Below the pieces are notes generated by a model. It saw only the letters and a list, made by a program, of their open reading frames with translations, was not told where the DNA came from and did no database searches. This document shows, piece by piece, positions 18,106 to 26,489 of a stretch of DNA of 26,964 nt; position 1 is the first letter of the stretch, and each line of letters opens with the position of its first letter. Source of the DNA: Nemertoderma westbladi (taxonomy: Eukaryota > Xenacoelomorpha > Nemertodermatida > Nemertodermatidae). A program made the position numbers and the translations under genes. The DNA lies in assembly GCA_032718475.1 (NCBI GenBank), contig JAUCBJ010005550.1:1-26964 (forward strand), in the 5' to 3' direction.

Positions 18106-20058
18106 CTAATTCTGTTTTGAGGCAGGAGAGAAATTATAATCTCCCGTCTCGATGCGTGTCTCCTCTAATGACACGATATCTTGGACCGGTCGGTCCAAGG
18201 TGTGTAAACCATTAGTTTTACACTTCTTTGGGCGCGGACACTTGCACCTAATTTTCACAGTGACTGTGCGCACTATGTTTTGCACGTCTGGGTGTATGTG
18301 CAAGATAACTCCTGTCTCCCAGTATTTTCTCTTGACAATTGGTTCGGTTATCAATACATAATCTCCTCTTTGGACACTCCGAACCGTTTTGTACCACTTT
18401 GTTCTGGTGGATATGGTGGGAAGATAGTTTTCCCGCCAATATTCCCAGAATGTGTACGCAATAAACTGTGTCATTTTCCAGCTCTTACGACTATATAGGT
18501 CGGCACTAATGGGTTCTGATGCCGGCACAAGAAATGCTGGACTCTGCATTAGCAAATGATTCGGCGTTAATGCAACACCGTCTGGCAACATAGCTATCGG
18601 CCTCGAGTTTAATGTATGCTCGATTTCGATGAAAGCTGTGACCAGTTCGTCGTCGGTAAGTTGTTTGTTCACAGGCAACGTTTTAGCAATGGCCTGCTTT
18701 ACAGAGCGAACTAAACGCTCCCAACTTCCTCCTCTCCAAGGACTTTCTGGAGTATTAAATCTCCATTCTACTCTTTGCGGCAAAAGTGCTGCAGAAATTT
18801 CCTTATTCTGTGCCGCTTTATGAGCCGCGTTCAACTCGCTATTCCCTCCGACAAAGTTTGTACCCTTGTCAGAGTAGAACGCCTTTACTAGTCCCCTCCT
18901 GGCCATAAATCTCATAAAGGTCAGGAGCAGAGATTTGGTCGACATGTCTGCCACACGCTCGATGTGTATGGCTCTACTAGCCATGCATGTCAGTAGCAGA
19001 CCCCATCGTTTGTGGGTCAGCCGTCCACTCTTTGCTTCAATCGGACCAAAACAGTCCACCCCTGTGTTCGTAAAGGGTGGGTCATATGCCTGCACTCTCG
19101 CTTCCGGGAGTTCAGCCATCTCCTGTTCCAATACTCTGGTGTTCACCCTCTTGCAAACCAGACAGGCGTCATACATAGTGCCTGCTGCCCTGCTTGGCTG
19201 CAATAAAATGAATCGCTGTCTCGCTGCCGACAAACAGTGTAACTTTCCCGCGTGATGCAACCTCTTATGTATATCCCATAGAATCGCTCTTTGCAATTCT
19301 ATTGGGTGACTAGGGATTATCACTGGGAACCTAAACTGTGAGTTTATGTCGACAGTCTGGATTCTCGATCTATGACAAATTAAACCCTTATGGATTAATG
19401 GACTCCATTTTCTAAGGGGTTTATAGAGAACTGGTCGTTGAGCCGATAATAGATAGAATTCTTTTGGGAAGGCACACATTTGATAGTGCTTCAAATGCTT
19501 TAATTCCGCTTGATCAATTTCATCCTCTGTCAGAGGTTGTTTCAATTTCTGAATTCGCTCACTATTAGTGCTCGTTTGTTCTCCCAAATATTTCGAATGT
19601 TTTAAACAAAGGTACGAAATGTATCGGCTTAACCACGCAGTTCTTTTATAAATTGTCAGCCAAGAGGCAGACGAATTTAGTAATTTGTCATAAATACTAC
19701 ATGGCTCTAATGCCAGCGACGGTTGTCCACTAACTAATGGAAGTTTCGAATCCAAACCCGCAGGTTTGGAAACCAAAGGCTCCATTGTGTCGGTCATTTT
19801 CTGTCCGTCACTTACCAACTGTGACTCTGGTTTAGTCTGTAAGGGTGGTTTTACGTCATAACTTACCCTTCCGGACCTAGTCGTCACATAAGTCTGTTGG
19901 TCTGACAGGTCTCCAGGCCGCTCCAATGACTCTTCAGGCCGCTCCAATGACTCTTCAGGCCGCTCCAATGACTCGAGTTTGGCTTTAGACTTTGACTTAG
20001 AGACTTTCTCCACTTTGACTTCTGCATCTTCAGGCATCGGATTGGTCACTATCTTTAG
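18106..20058 (-). CDS. pol: BEL/Pao pol: integrase
   Basis: Inserts the element's DNA copy into the host genome. The longest uninterrupted pol segment, about 650 residues, in the same frame as the RNase H segment but after a TGA at 20059-20061. A Ser/Glu/Lys-rich linker contains three copies of ESLERP(E/G). An H2C2 zinc site follows (HKRLHHAGK at about residue 265, CLVC about 30 residues later). The catalytic core has Asp in GVDCFG (about 331), Asp in SDKGTNF (394) and Glu in GGSWERL (444), so the DDE triad is complete and its spacing fits the family. The C-terminus (WRENYLPTISTRTKW, RGDYVLI) matches the DUF5641 type seen in BEL/Pao, ending in a Cys/Lys-rich RCKCPRPKKCK. The initial Met is not meaningful: the domain is part of a polyprotein. 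Confidence 0.95.
   Translation of the reverse strand, partial: LKIVTNPMPEDAEVKVEKVSKSKSKAKLESLERPEESLERPEESLERPGDLSDQQTYVTTRSGRVSYDVKPPLQTKPESQLVSDGQKMTDTMEPLVSKPAGLDSKLPLVSGQPSLALEPCSIYDKLLNSSASWLTIYKRTAWLSRYISYLCLKHSKYLGEQTSTNSERIQKLKQPLTEDEIDQAELKHLKHYQMCAFPKEFYLLSAQRPVLYKPLRKWSPLIHKGLICHRSRIQTVDINSQFRFPVIIPSHPIELQRAILWDIHKRLHHAGKLHCLSAARQRFILLQPSRAAGTMYDACLVCKRVNTRVLEQEMAELPEARVQAYDPPFTNTGVDCFGPIEAKSGRLTHKRWGLLLTCMASRAIHIERVADMSTKSLLLTFMRFMARRGLVKAFYSDKGTNFVGGNSELNAAHKAAQNKEISAALLPQRVEWRFNTPESPWRGGSWERLVRSVKQAIAKTLPVNKQLTDDELVTAFIEIEHTLNSRPIAMLPDGVALTPNHLLMQSPAFLVPASEPISADLYSRKSWKMTQFIAYTFWEYWRENYLPTISTRTKWYKTVRSVQRGDYVLITEPIVKRKYWETGVILHIHPDVQNIVRTVTVKIRCKCPRPKKCKTNGLHTLDRPVQDIVSLEETRIETGDYNFSPASKQN
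19751..19770. repeat. Palindromic module P, copy 3
   Basis: TCCAAACCCGCAGGTTTGGA. It lies inside the linker at the start of the integrase segment, where it encodes SKPAGL on the minus strand. The right flank GGAAACC is shared with copy 6. Confidence 0.9.
19914..19975. repeat. 21-bp coding repeat, three copies
   Basis: The unit CAGGCCGCTCCAATGACTCT plus T is repeated at 19914, 19935 and 19956, nearly identically. On the minus strand it encodes the heptad-like ESLERPE repeat in the integrase linker. The low divergence suggests recent expansion. Confidence 0.95.
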
Positions 20059-20316
20059 TCACTCTGGCCAATGTTCCTGTGTCCTCGTTAGAAAAACAGG
20101 TCCATGCAACCAAAACTCCTGGGACTCTTCCTGACAGAATTCCGCCGGCATTGCACCTCTCGAAGTTATGTCGGCCGGGTTTAACACTCCCGGACAATGT
20201 CTCCATTGTTCCTTCATCGAAAAGTCAACGATCTGAGCGCGTCTGTTGGCCACAAATGTCTTTAGTGCAATATTGTCAGCCGCAATGTATACTAACCCAA
20301 GGATGCGTCCGTCCAA
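20059..20316 (-). pseudogene. pol: BEL/Pao pol: end of RNase H
   Basis: Carries YIAADNIALKTFVANRR and VLNPADITSRG, both hallmarks of the C-terminal part of BEL/Pao RNase H; the Asp of PADITSRG is an active-site residue. RNase H removes the RNA strand after reverse transcription. The frame begins after a one-base loss around 20292-20312 and ends at a TGA at 20059-20061. Protein similarity continues into the integrase segment in the same frame, so this TGA is a point nonsense change, probably from a Trp or Arg codon. Confidence 0.85.
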
Positions 20317-20996
20317 TAGAATAAGGTCAATGTTGTGTCTAACTCCTCAGTTATCTGCTTACTTACCTCGACTGAAACTACAGCCGCCTGTAACTCTGCA
20401 CGAGGGACAGTCATGTATTTGACCGGCATTGTCTTTGATCTAGAAGTCACAAAGGCCGTCTCAAACTTGTCCTGACTTACCTCTCGGCGAAGGTAGGCCA
20501 CCATACCAAAGCCGGTGTCACTTGCGTCACTAAATAAGTGGAGTTCGAGATCAGCTGGGAATACCAGCTGATTCGGAAAGTAGGAACGGGGTACATCTAT
20601 ATTTTTCAATAGATGTAACTCGGCTTCCCACTCCCTCCACTGCTTTGCATGTATAGGAGATATTGGTTCATCCCACTCTATGTCGGACAACCAAATTTTC
20701 CTCATGCACGCTCGTGCCTGTAATATTACCGGACTGATAAAGTTCATCGGGTCAAATAGTCTACTCAAAGTCGATAAGCAAATTCTCATTGTCAAAACTT
20801 TGTCTGGGCTACTGGGCTCAAATCTAACTCTTACCTGGAACTTATCTGTATTCGGATTCCAAGCGAGTCCCAGTACTCGCGCCATGGGGATTGGTTCTAC
20901 CCCCAATTCGATGTCTCCGCTCCCGCGATCCTTTACCGGGAACGACTCTAGTAGGGCCTCCGAATTCGTAGTGAACTTGGTCAGAGGAAATCCCAC
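20292..20996 (-). pseudogene. pol: BEL/Pao pol: RT connection domain and start of RNase H
   Basis: Starts with GFPLTKFTTNSEALLESFP, the block that follows RT in BEL/Pao elements, continues through RVLGLAWNPNTDKFQVRV and LFDPMNFISPVILQARACMR (the Peptidase_A17-type region of Pfam) and enters RNase H with LFSDASDTGFGMVAYL (first Asp), VPRAELQAAV (Glu) and FYWTDAS (Asp). Three of the RNase H active-site acids are therefore present; the fourth is in the next segment. Both ends are set by one-base frame breaks, and the first Met is not a real start. Confidence 0.9.
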
Positions 20997-22558
20997 TCCT
21001 GCAGGCCGTGAGCCACTTCTATGGCTTGTTCCGCTGTGTCCTTGGACACCAATCCGTCGTCCATGTAGAAGTTTCTCAAGATGGACTCGATCACTTCTAC
21101 TGGATACTTACCAATCTGGGCTGTTGCCGTTTTCTTTAAAACAAACAGCGTGCCATTTGGGCTATCGCGGGCGCCAAATATCCTAACGTACATCTGGTAT
21201 GTAACCATTGGGCCGGATAAGTCTTTATTCTCATACAAGAGAAAGCGAAAGCTATCCTGGTCTGCCTTACAGGCTCTTACCTGGTGGAACATCGCCTCGA
21301 TGTCACAAGTAAATGCGAATCGCCGCTGTCTAAAACGTAACAGTATTCCAATCAAATAATTGTTCAGGTTGGGACCATCCATCAACTCTGAATTCAGGGA
21401 CATACCTCTATAGACTGCTGCGCAGTCGCTGACGACTCGGACTTTGTCTGGTTTGTCAGGGTGAGTCACATAGTGGTGTGGAAGGTAATAAGTCTGGTCT
21501 GTCACTAAGTCAGGGTCCTCTACCTTCCCAGCAAATCCCTTGGCGATATAGTTGTTGATCTGGGCACAATACTTCTCCCTAATGTCCGGATTCCTTAACA
21601 ACTGAGCCCTTACTCCGTTCAATCTTTTCAAGGCTAAGTTGTAGTTGTTCTCCAACTTAGGAGGTTGTCGATGCCACAACATTCCAACTTCAAAATGTCC
21701 AGTCGGTAGTAGACGTATGGTGTCTTCCATCATCTCCAGCGACCGTTTCTCATCAGTAGACATGGTTAGGTCATATCCACCGGGTTCCATTGCGTCCCTA
21801 TCCAGCCATTCGACGGTTCTGGCTCCTGTCTCAAGGTCCTGGCGTATCAATTCCTTCTGCAATTCCTCCTCACTGTATTGGAAAATATCTAGGTCTTGAT
21901 ATTTAGCCACTTGACCCTCCACTATGTTGGTATAAGTCAAAACGTTACTCAAATAGGTAGCGTGGGCCGCTGAACCAGACCCACGGGTCTGATAACAGTA
22001 GTCCTCGGGTTCACTATCTGTCCGGTCATTGTGAAGTGGTTCTGACAACCTAACATTATCGGGAATCAACTCCTCGTCCGACTCGCTAAAGTCACTATAG
22101 TGGTCAATACAGGTCCTCCTAAACTCGTCTATGTCTGGTGGTTCTACTAACGGTGGTTGAGTTATAGGCTGTAATTCGTCGTATCTGTCTATTGGCTTGT
22201 CGCCACCTGTGAACTCATAAGACATGGGTACTCTTGTATACCAACCTAATATAGTCCTATGGGCATGTGGTCCATTGACATGCTGCTCAGCTGGTCTCGT
22301 TTCCCATATTTGGTGTGCGATCAGCTGTTCTGCACCAATCAACATAGAAACATTCCTATAACCTACCTGATGTCTGGGTATTCTGAGCTTGTCAAAATAC
22401 TCCTGTGCTATGGGACTCATCGGCGGCACCTTACCTAACTGCCTGCCGAATCCCTTCATAGCTAGACACTTGAATCCGTCTAATGGCAAAGCTTTCCGTT
22501 CTTGTCGAGTATGTTGGTCTCTTGGAAGTAGGGAATCTAGTTCTAGTGTCCCTTGAGG
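20981..22558 (-). pseudogene. pol: BEL/Pao pol: end of protease and reverse transcriptase
   Basis: The frame is open from 22558. Its first 70 or so residues complete the protease: VSMLIGAEQLIAHQIWETR and HRTILGWYTR match the C-terminal protease region of BEL/Pao. After an acidic linker of roughly 100 residues the RT begins: KVRVVSDCAAVYRG, CDIEAMFHQV with a catalytic Asp (about residue 395 counted from 22489), SFRFLLYE, and FYMDD (about 474) with the catalytic Asp pair. The usual block between these reads GARDSPNGTLFVLKK. The 3' end breaks at 20981, where a stop follows a one-base loss. The initial codon of this segment is not a start; it joins the protease half in the preceding segment. Confidence 0.92.
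21975..21992. repeat. Palindromic module P, copy 4
   Basis: CCAGACCCACGGGTCTGA. It lies in the acidic linker between protease and RT and encodes QTRGS on the minus strand, in a different reading frame from copy 3. Substitutions in the two arms are compensatory: A-to-G on the left matches T-to-C on the right. Confidence 0.9.
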
Positions 22559-24987
22559 TCACCTACCCCATGCATAGACTTCAACTCTATTTGGATCTCC
22601 TCGGCGTCCTGGAAGCTAGAAACGGCTCTCGCCACTTCCTCGTCGATATAAGATAATGTGGACGCAGTGTCCAACATCACATATATTCGCTTTGATCCCT
22701 TATCACCGGTAAGTTTCACCGGAATCACGCTAAATATTTCCGACGTGGCCGATGATAGATACGTCCGCGCGCTGGTCGATGAACTATCCGCGGTGAAACC
22801 TTGGCAGGTCACTTCTCTCGCGCTCGACTCGCCATCCTCATCCGACGAACCTGGTTGGTAACCATCGTCCTGAATGCCGGTGAACGTATTTCTCCTTATC
22901 GATACGGGTTCTTTGCTCCCCTTCCTGTGAGGATTTCGCTGTAAGTAACGGTCCGTTGGGGTATGGAAATCCGCATGTAGCAACTTGTGATGTAGTCTGC
23001 CGCATTCCATGCATCCGTCCTTGCTGTTCGGGCACTGCCGCCGTACATGACCTGGCGCAAGACATGCCCAACAGGTGTCCAATGTCTGCACTTGAACTCT
23101 TCTCTGTTCCGAATTTAATTCTTTGAACCGTCTGCAACTATCTAACTTATGGTCGTCAGATCTTACCTCCTTTAGTAAACAGTATTGGCAACCTACAAAT
23201 CCATCCGGCAACTCCTGTTGCTTTAACCTAGGTCTATCTGACCGCTCACCTGACCATACTCGCGAGTCTGATCTAAAGGTTGGGGTACTCGAATTATATC
23301 TGTCTACTAAGCTATAAGTCACAGTGGTCCTGTCATCGTCAAAACTTACCATAGACTTACCGGTAACAGGTTTAGACTCTCTCATATTCTCCTCTGAGAA
23401 GTTTGATTTCATCTCTGCTACTGCGTCTGTGGCTATCATGTCATGAATATGCTGAAGTGTCAATACTTTACCTTGGCCTTCCAACTTATTCTCTAATTTG
23501 CGCCATTTCTGTCGGTAACGCATGTTTAGACGTCTTATTACGCTCTTTAAAACTTCGGCGTGATCACCATGATGAGGTAGATTCACCGTCCTCAAGATGT
23601 CCAATGCGTTCGAAATAGCGTTCGCTAAGTTCAACAGCTCTAACGGAGTTGTAATCCTTCCGCCCTTACCCAAGTCTTCTACTATCGACTGTGCCATCTT
23701 GGTTTTATTCCCGTAGATGTCACTAAGCGTCTTCATTGCTAACTCGAATGCTCTTTCATTGCCGACGAAGTTGTCAGCAATGACTCTAGGTTCTCGATGG
23801 AGCATCTGAAGCAAATAGTTGAACTTCTCGTTGGGAGTAAAGGTGCTGTTGGTTAGCTGTTCGTCGACATAGGTTTTAAAAGTACTCCAGTGCTTGTGGT
23901 TACCCATAAACTTCTGGGGTTGTTGCGTCGGCAGTCCTTGCCTAGCAGCAAACTTACCTAAGTCCCTAAGGGTTGCGTCGTTCCGGGTTAACAAATGGTT
24001 TAGTTCCGCAGGGTTATTAAGTCTGTTCCTTTCCCGGGGATTGAAACTTACCTGCTCCGCGTCGGTCCTTCTTTCCTTATAGTTTCGGGACTTCTGACGT
24101 CTCATGTCTTCCTCGTCATCCCTTGACTCGGTGTCAGTCCTTAGCGCTCGCGTTGGTTTGCGCGCCGAGGCCCTGATCCAAGCATCTTGTATAAATTTCT
24201 CGGCCGAATTTTCGAAATTGGGATTATGGATAGTCGGGACAGGCTTCCTTACCTGAGGTCTATGTGGTATAGTCTCCTCCGATATGCGTACTCGTTGACT
24301 AGGCTGGACTTTATCTAACTCAGGCCTGCTAGGATTAGAATTATTTCTTACCTGGGCTGCTTCCTTTAACCGTGGGTTGCTAAGCATATCTGTTATAGGT
24401 TGGATGTGCGGCGATATAGCTTGCACTAAACTAGCACTCAACTCATCCCTCGTAATAAATTCCTGGCTCGGGTTCTGTTGTATAGTCGGCTCTATCTGAG
24501 TAATCCGCTGTCTCTCATATGATCCCTCTTCCGGTTTAACCCGGAAGTTCTCCGTCGAACTGGGTCGGCGCTCCGTCCGCGTATTCCAAACCCGCGTGTT
24601 CGGTTCGCCAAATACTCGGCCCGTCGGAGTTTCTTTAAACTCATCGTCGTTCTCGCGTTCGGTATGTAGTGGTGCGGTGTTCTGATGCCGTGGATTCTGT
24701 GCGATAGGTGAAGCACTAATACCAACTGGCGTGCGATATGTAGAGAACGGTTTAGCGATCCGTGTACTTGTAATAGCTGGACCGGGTATAGGAATTCTGG
24801 TCGTCGACGACTCGCGTATGGTCGGAGTTCTCGCTTCCTGTTCGGCCTTCTGCAGTGCGAACAGTTCTCGCAACGCAGTCCCTACACTCGCCCCGCATTC
24901 TTCGATCATTCGCATCCCCTTCTCGGCGATTTCATTCGCCTTCCTAGTCCGTTCTTCGCTCTCTAAACTTAATCTCGCACTTTCCAA
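22543..24987 (-). pseudogene. gag: BEL/Pao gag core, Cys/His clusters and first half of protease
   Basis: About 814 residues in the frame of the preceding coiled-coil segment, separated from it only by the TAA at 25024. Residues 1-300 are Pro/Arg/Ser-rich and probably disordered. The gag core (about 355-540) has QKFMGNHKHWSTFKTYVDEQ and EKFNYLLQMLHREPRVIADN, matching the DUF1759 type of BEL/Pao gag. Three Cys/His clusters follow at about 599-617 (CQYC..H..C), 638-651 (CWACLAPGHVRRQC) and 658-670 (CMECGRLHHKLLH), which bind nucleic acid. The protease starts near 755, with catalytic LDTAS at about 771, and breaks off at a TAG at 22543 through a one-base loss within 22560-22543. Confidence 0.93.
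24587..24604. repeat. Palindromic module P, degenerate copy 5
   Basis: CCAAACCCGCGTGTTCGG differs from the consensus at two positions. It lies in the disordered Pro/Arg/Ser-rich part of gag and is read in the third reading frame relative to copies 3 and 4 (encoding NTRVW). Confidence 0.7.
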
Positions 24988-25023
24988 CTGCGCCAGTTTA
25001 CGTTCTTCTTCTTCCCTCGCTCG

Positions 25024-26172
25024 TTACGCTGCGCTCTCTTCTTCCACATGCGCCTTTTCTTCATACAATGCGCGTCTTCTTTTCTCGATCTCGAGTTCGC
25101 GTTCCTTGCGTTCGCGTTCGAGTTGAAGCTCGCGTTCCTTCTGTTCACGTTCGAGTTTCTTGCGCTCGCGTTCGAGTTGAAGTTCGCGTTCGAGTTGAAG
25201 TTCGCGTTCTCTCTGTTCGCGTTCGAGTTCCTTGCGCTCGCGCTCGGCTTGAAGCTCGCGTTCCTTTTGCTCGCGTTCTGCTCGTTCGCGCTTACTTATG
25301 TCCTCCAACTCTCGTAGCTCTGCGTCCAACTTACGTGTGCGCTCCCGTTCCCGCTCGGCTTCCTTCCGTGCTTCTGATGCACGCAAAACTTCCGCCTGTT
25401 GTTCGTCCAGTCGGCGTCTTCTCTCCTCCGCTGAGTTGTGAGAAACAAGGGATCTAGCACATATAACTTTACCTCGCGCGTGACTAACCTGGGAATCGCC
25501 ACTGTCTCTAGATGCGTCATCGGGTGGAGTTAACGTTCTCTGTTGGATGTTGTCCGTCGTCGGTAGCACCTGGCCCGGTACCACCACTCCACTCTGCATC
25601 AGCCAGCTGGTAACTTCCCGCTGATAACGGCGCCCTTCTTTATCCTGCGTTTCTTCCCGCTCCACTAAATCTCTCGACTCTGCGTCACTCACCTGAGTCG
25701 CCTGCGCTTGTGATGCCCATAGCAGCCAGTTATCCGTCCTAACTCGTCGAAATCGCTCCGATAACGCGCGGTGCTCTAACAAGGCTGCTAAAACCCTATC
25801 ATAAACCCTCGTCGCCACGTCGCTCGACTGAGACTCCACTGCTCTCTTTGCTAGGACTGCAAGCTCCTCCGTCTGCTTGAATAACGCTGAGTTATATCCC
25901 CTTCTAATCTCTACTAACCCTTCCCTTCCGATGTTCGCTGAGTCGGCTAACATCTTCCTTACCTTGTCCGTCGTCCGAGTTATATGTCCGGCGTACGCGC
26001 GAAGTTTCTTCTTTATCGCGATGTCAAGTTCTCTCTCGCTTACCTGACTTACACTTGGTGGACTTGAAGGATTATTTTGGGAACTACGGGTACTCCTTAC
26101 AGCCGCTGGGACCACGGCACTTACCATACCCACAGGTCTGGAAACCGGGCTCGGGCTCTCGCTTCTGCTACA
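25024..26172 (-). pseudogene. gag: BEL/Pao gag N-terminal part with long coiled coil
   Basis: The frame is open from 26172; a GTG at 26133 and an ATG at 26127 are not real starts, because the protein continues from the acidic segment. After a Ser/Pro-rich stretch, ELDIAIKKKLRAYAGHITRTTDKVRKML resembles the helical N-terminus of BEL/Pao gag. The last 135 residues (from about SAEERRRRLDEQQAEV) are an almost pure Glu/Arg/Lys/Leu/Gln coiled coil built from short DNA repeats at about 25080-25300. It ends at a TAA at 25024-25026, but the same frame continues as the same kind of helix (RAREEEERKLAQLESARL), so this is a nonsense change within gag. The coiled coil probably serves self-assembly (inference). 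Confidence 0.85.
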
Positions 26173-26438
26173 CTACCCTCCCTATCACTCACCTCTGTCC
26201 GGGCTGCTGTGCAGTCCTTCCTTACAGTAGTGGTAGGGGATCCTAATACTATTACTTGAGGTTGTTGTTCTTCCTCACTAGTCACTGTCTCGTCCTCCTG
26301 TTCACTTACGTCAGCATCGCTCGCTGCGTCGTCATAGTCGGAATTGTCATCAACAGTAATATTAACGCTATCGTCAGTCGGCGGTCCAGCCGCCGTCTCA
26401 TAGCTGTCCTCTAGTGCCTCTTTGTCTGAGACACTCAT
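26121..26438 (-). pseudogene. gag: BEL/Pao gag start: acidic leader segment
   Basis: The ATG at 26436-26438 is the first in the frame and follows a non-coding AT-rich leader, so it is the likely gag start. The segment encodes about 90 strongly acidic residues (SDYDDAASDADVSEQEDETV, TSEEEQQ) with no known motif. It overlaps the next gag segment by about 50 bases in another frame. A one-base loss somewhere in 26172-26121 must join them, and palindromic module P lies exactly in that overlap. Confidence 0.7.
26124..26141. repeat. Palindromic module P, copy 6
   Basis: CCATACCCACAGGTCTGG, followed by AAACC as in copy 3. It sits in the overlap between the first two gag reading frames. Confidence 0.8.
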
Positions 26439-26451
26439 AGTCTAAGTAATG

Positions 26452-26489
26452 TTTTGCCTTCCGGCAAAAATCTCGCAAAATTTCGAGAT
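26452..26489 (-). promoter_or_regulatory. Two adjacent RNA hairpins just upstream of the gag start
   Basis: On the minus strand, ATCTCG and CGAGAT (26489-26484 and 26475-26470) form a 6-bp stem. This is followed by TTTTGCC-GGAA-GGCAAAA (26469-26452), a perfect 7-bp stem with a GGAA loop of the GNRA type. The second hairpin ends 13 bases before the gag ATG. Retroelement leaders often hold packaging or translation-control structures there; the role here is inferred. Confidence 0.55.

Larger units (their letters stand above)
18106..26438 (-). mobile_element. BEL/Pao-type LTR retrotransposon, coding part
   Basis: A single minus-strand series of domains in the order gag, protease, RT, RNase H, integrase identifies a BEL/Pao element: gag with three Cys/His clusters, LDTAS protease, CDIEAMFHQV and FYMDD in RT, KTFVANR and NPADITSRG in RNase H, then an H2C2-DDE integrase with GGSWERLVRS and a DUF5641-type tail. 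Coding sequence is continuous over 8.3 kb, but interrupted by four one-base frame breaks (within 26172-26121, 22560-22543, about 20995-20981, about 20312-20292) and two in-frame stops (25024-25026, 20059-20061). No LTR pair is visible, so the ends are unknown; the 5' LTR should lie right of 26964. The element is not functional as written here. Confidence 0.95.

Noticed and set aside
22543-22560. Programmed frameshift between gag-protease and RT
   Set aside because: The break is in the middle of the protease domain, not between genes, and there is no recognisable slippery heptamer; the same kind of break occurs at other places where recoding would make no sense.
25024-25026. Stop-codon readthrough between two gag genes
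   Set aside because: The stop interrupts a continuous coiled coil in one frame; a simple nonsense change is more likely than a designed gag boundary.
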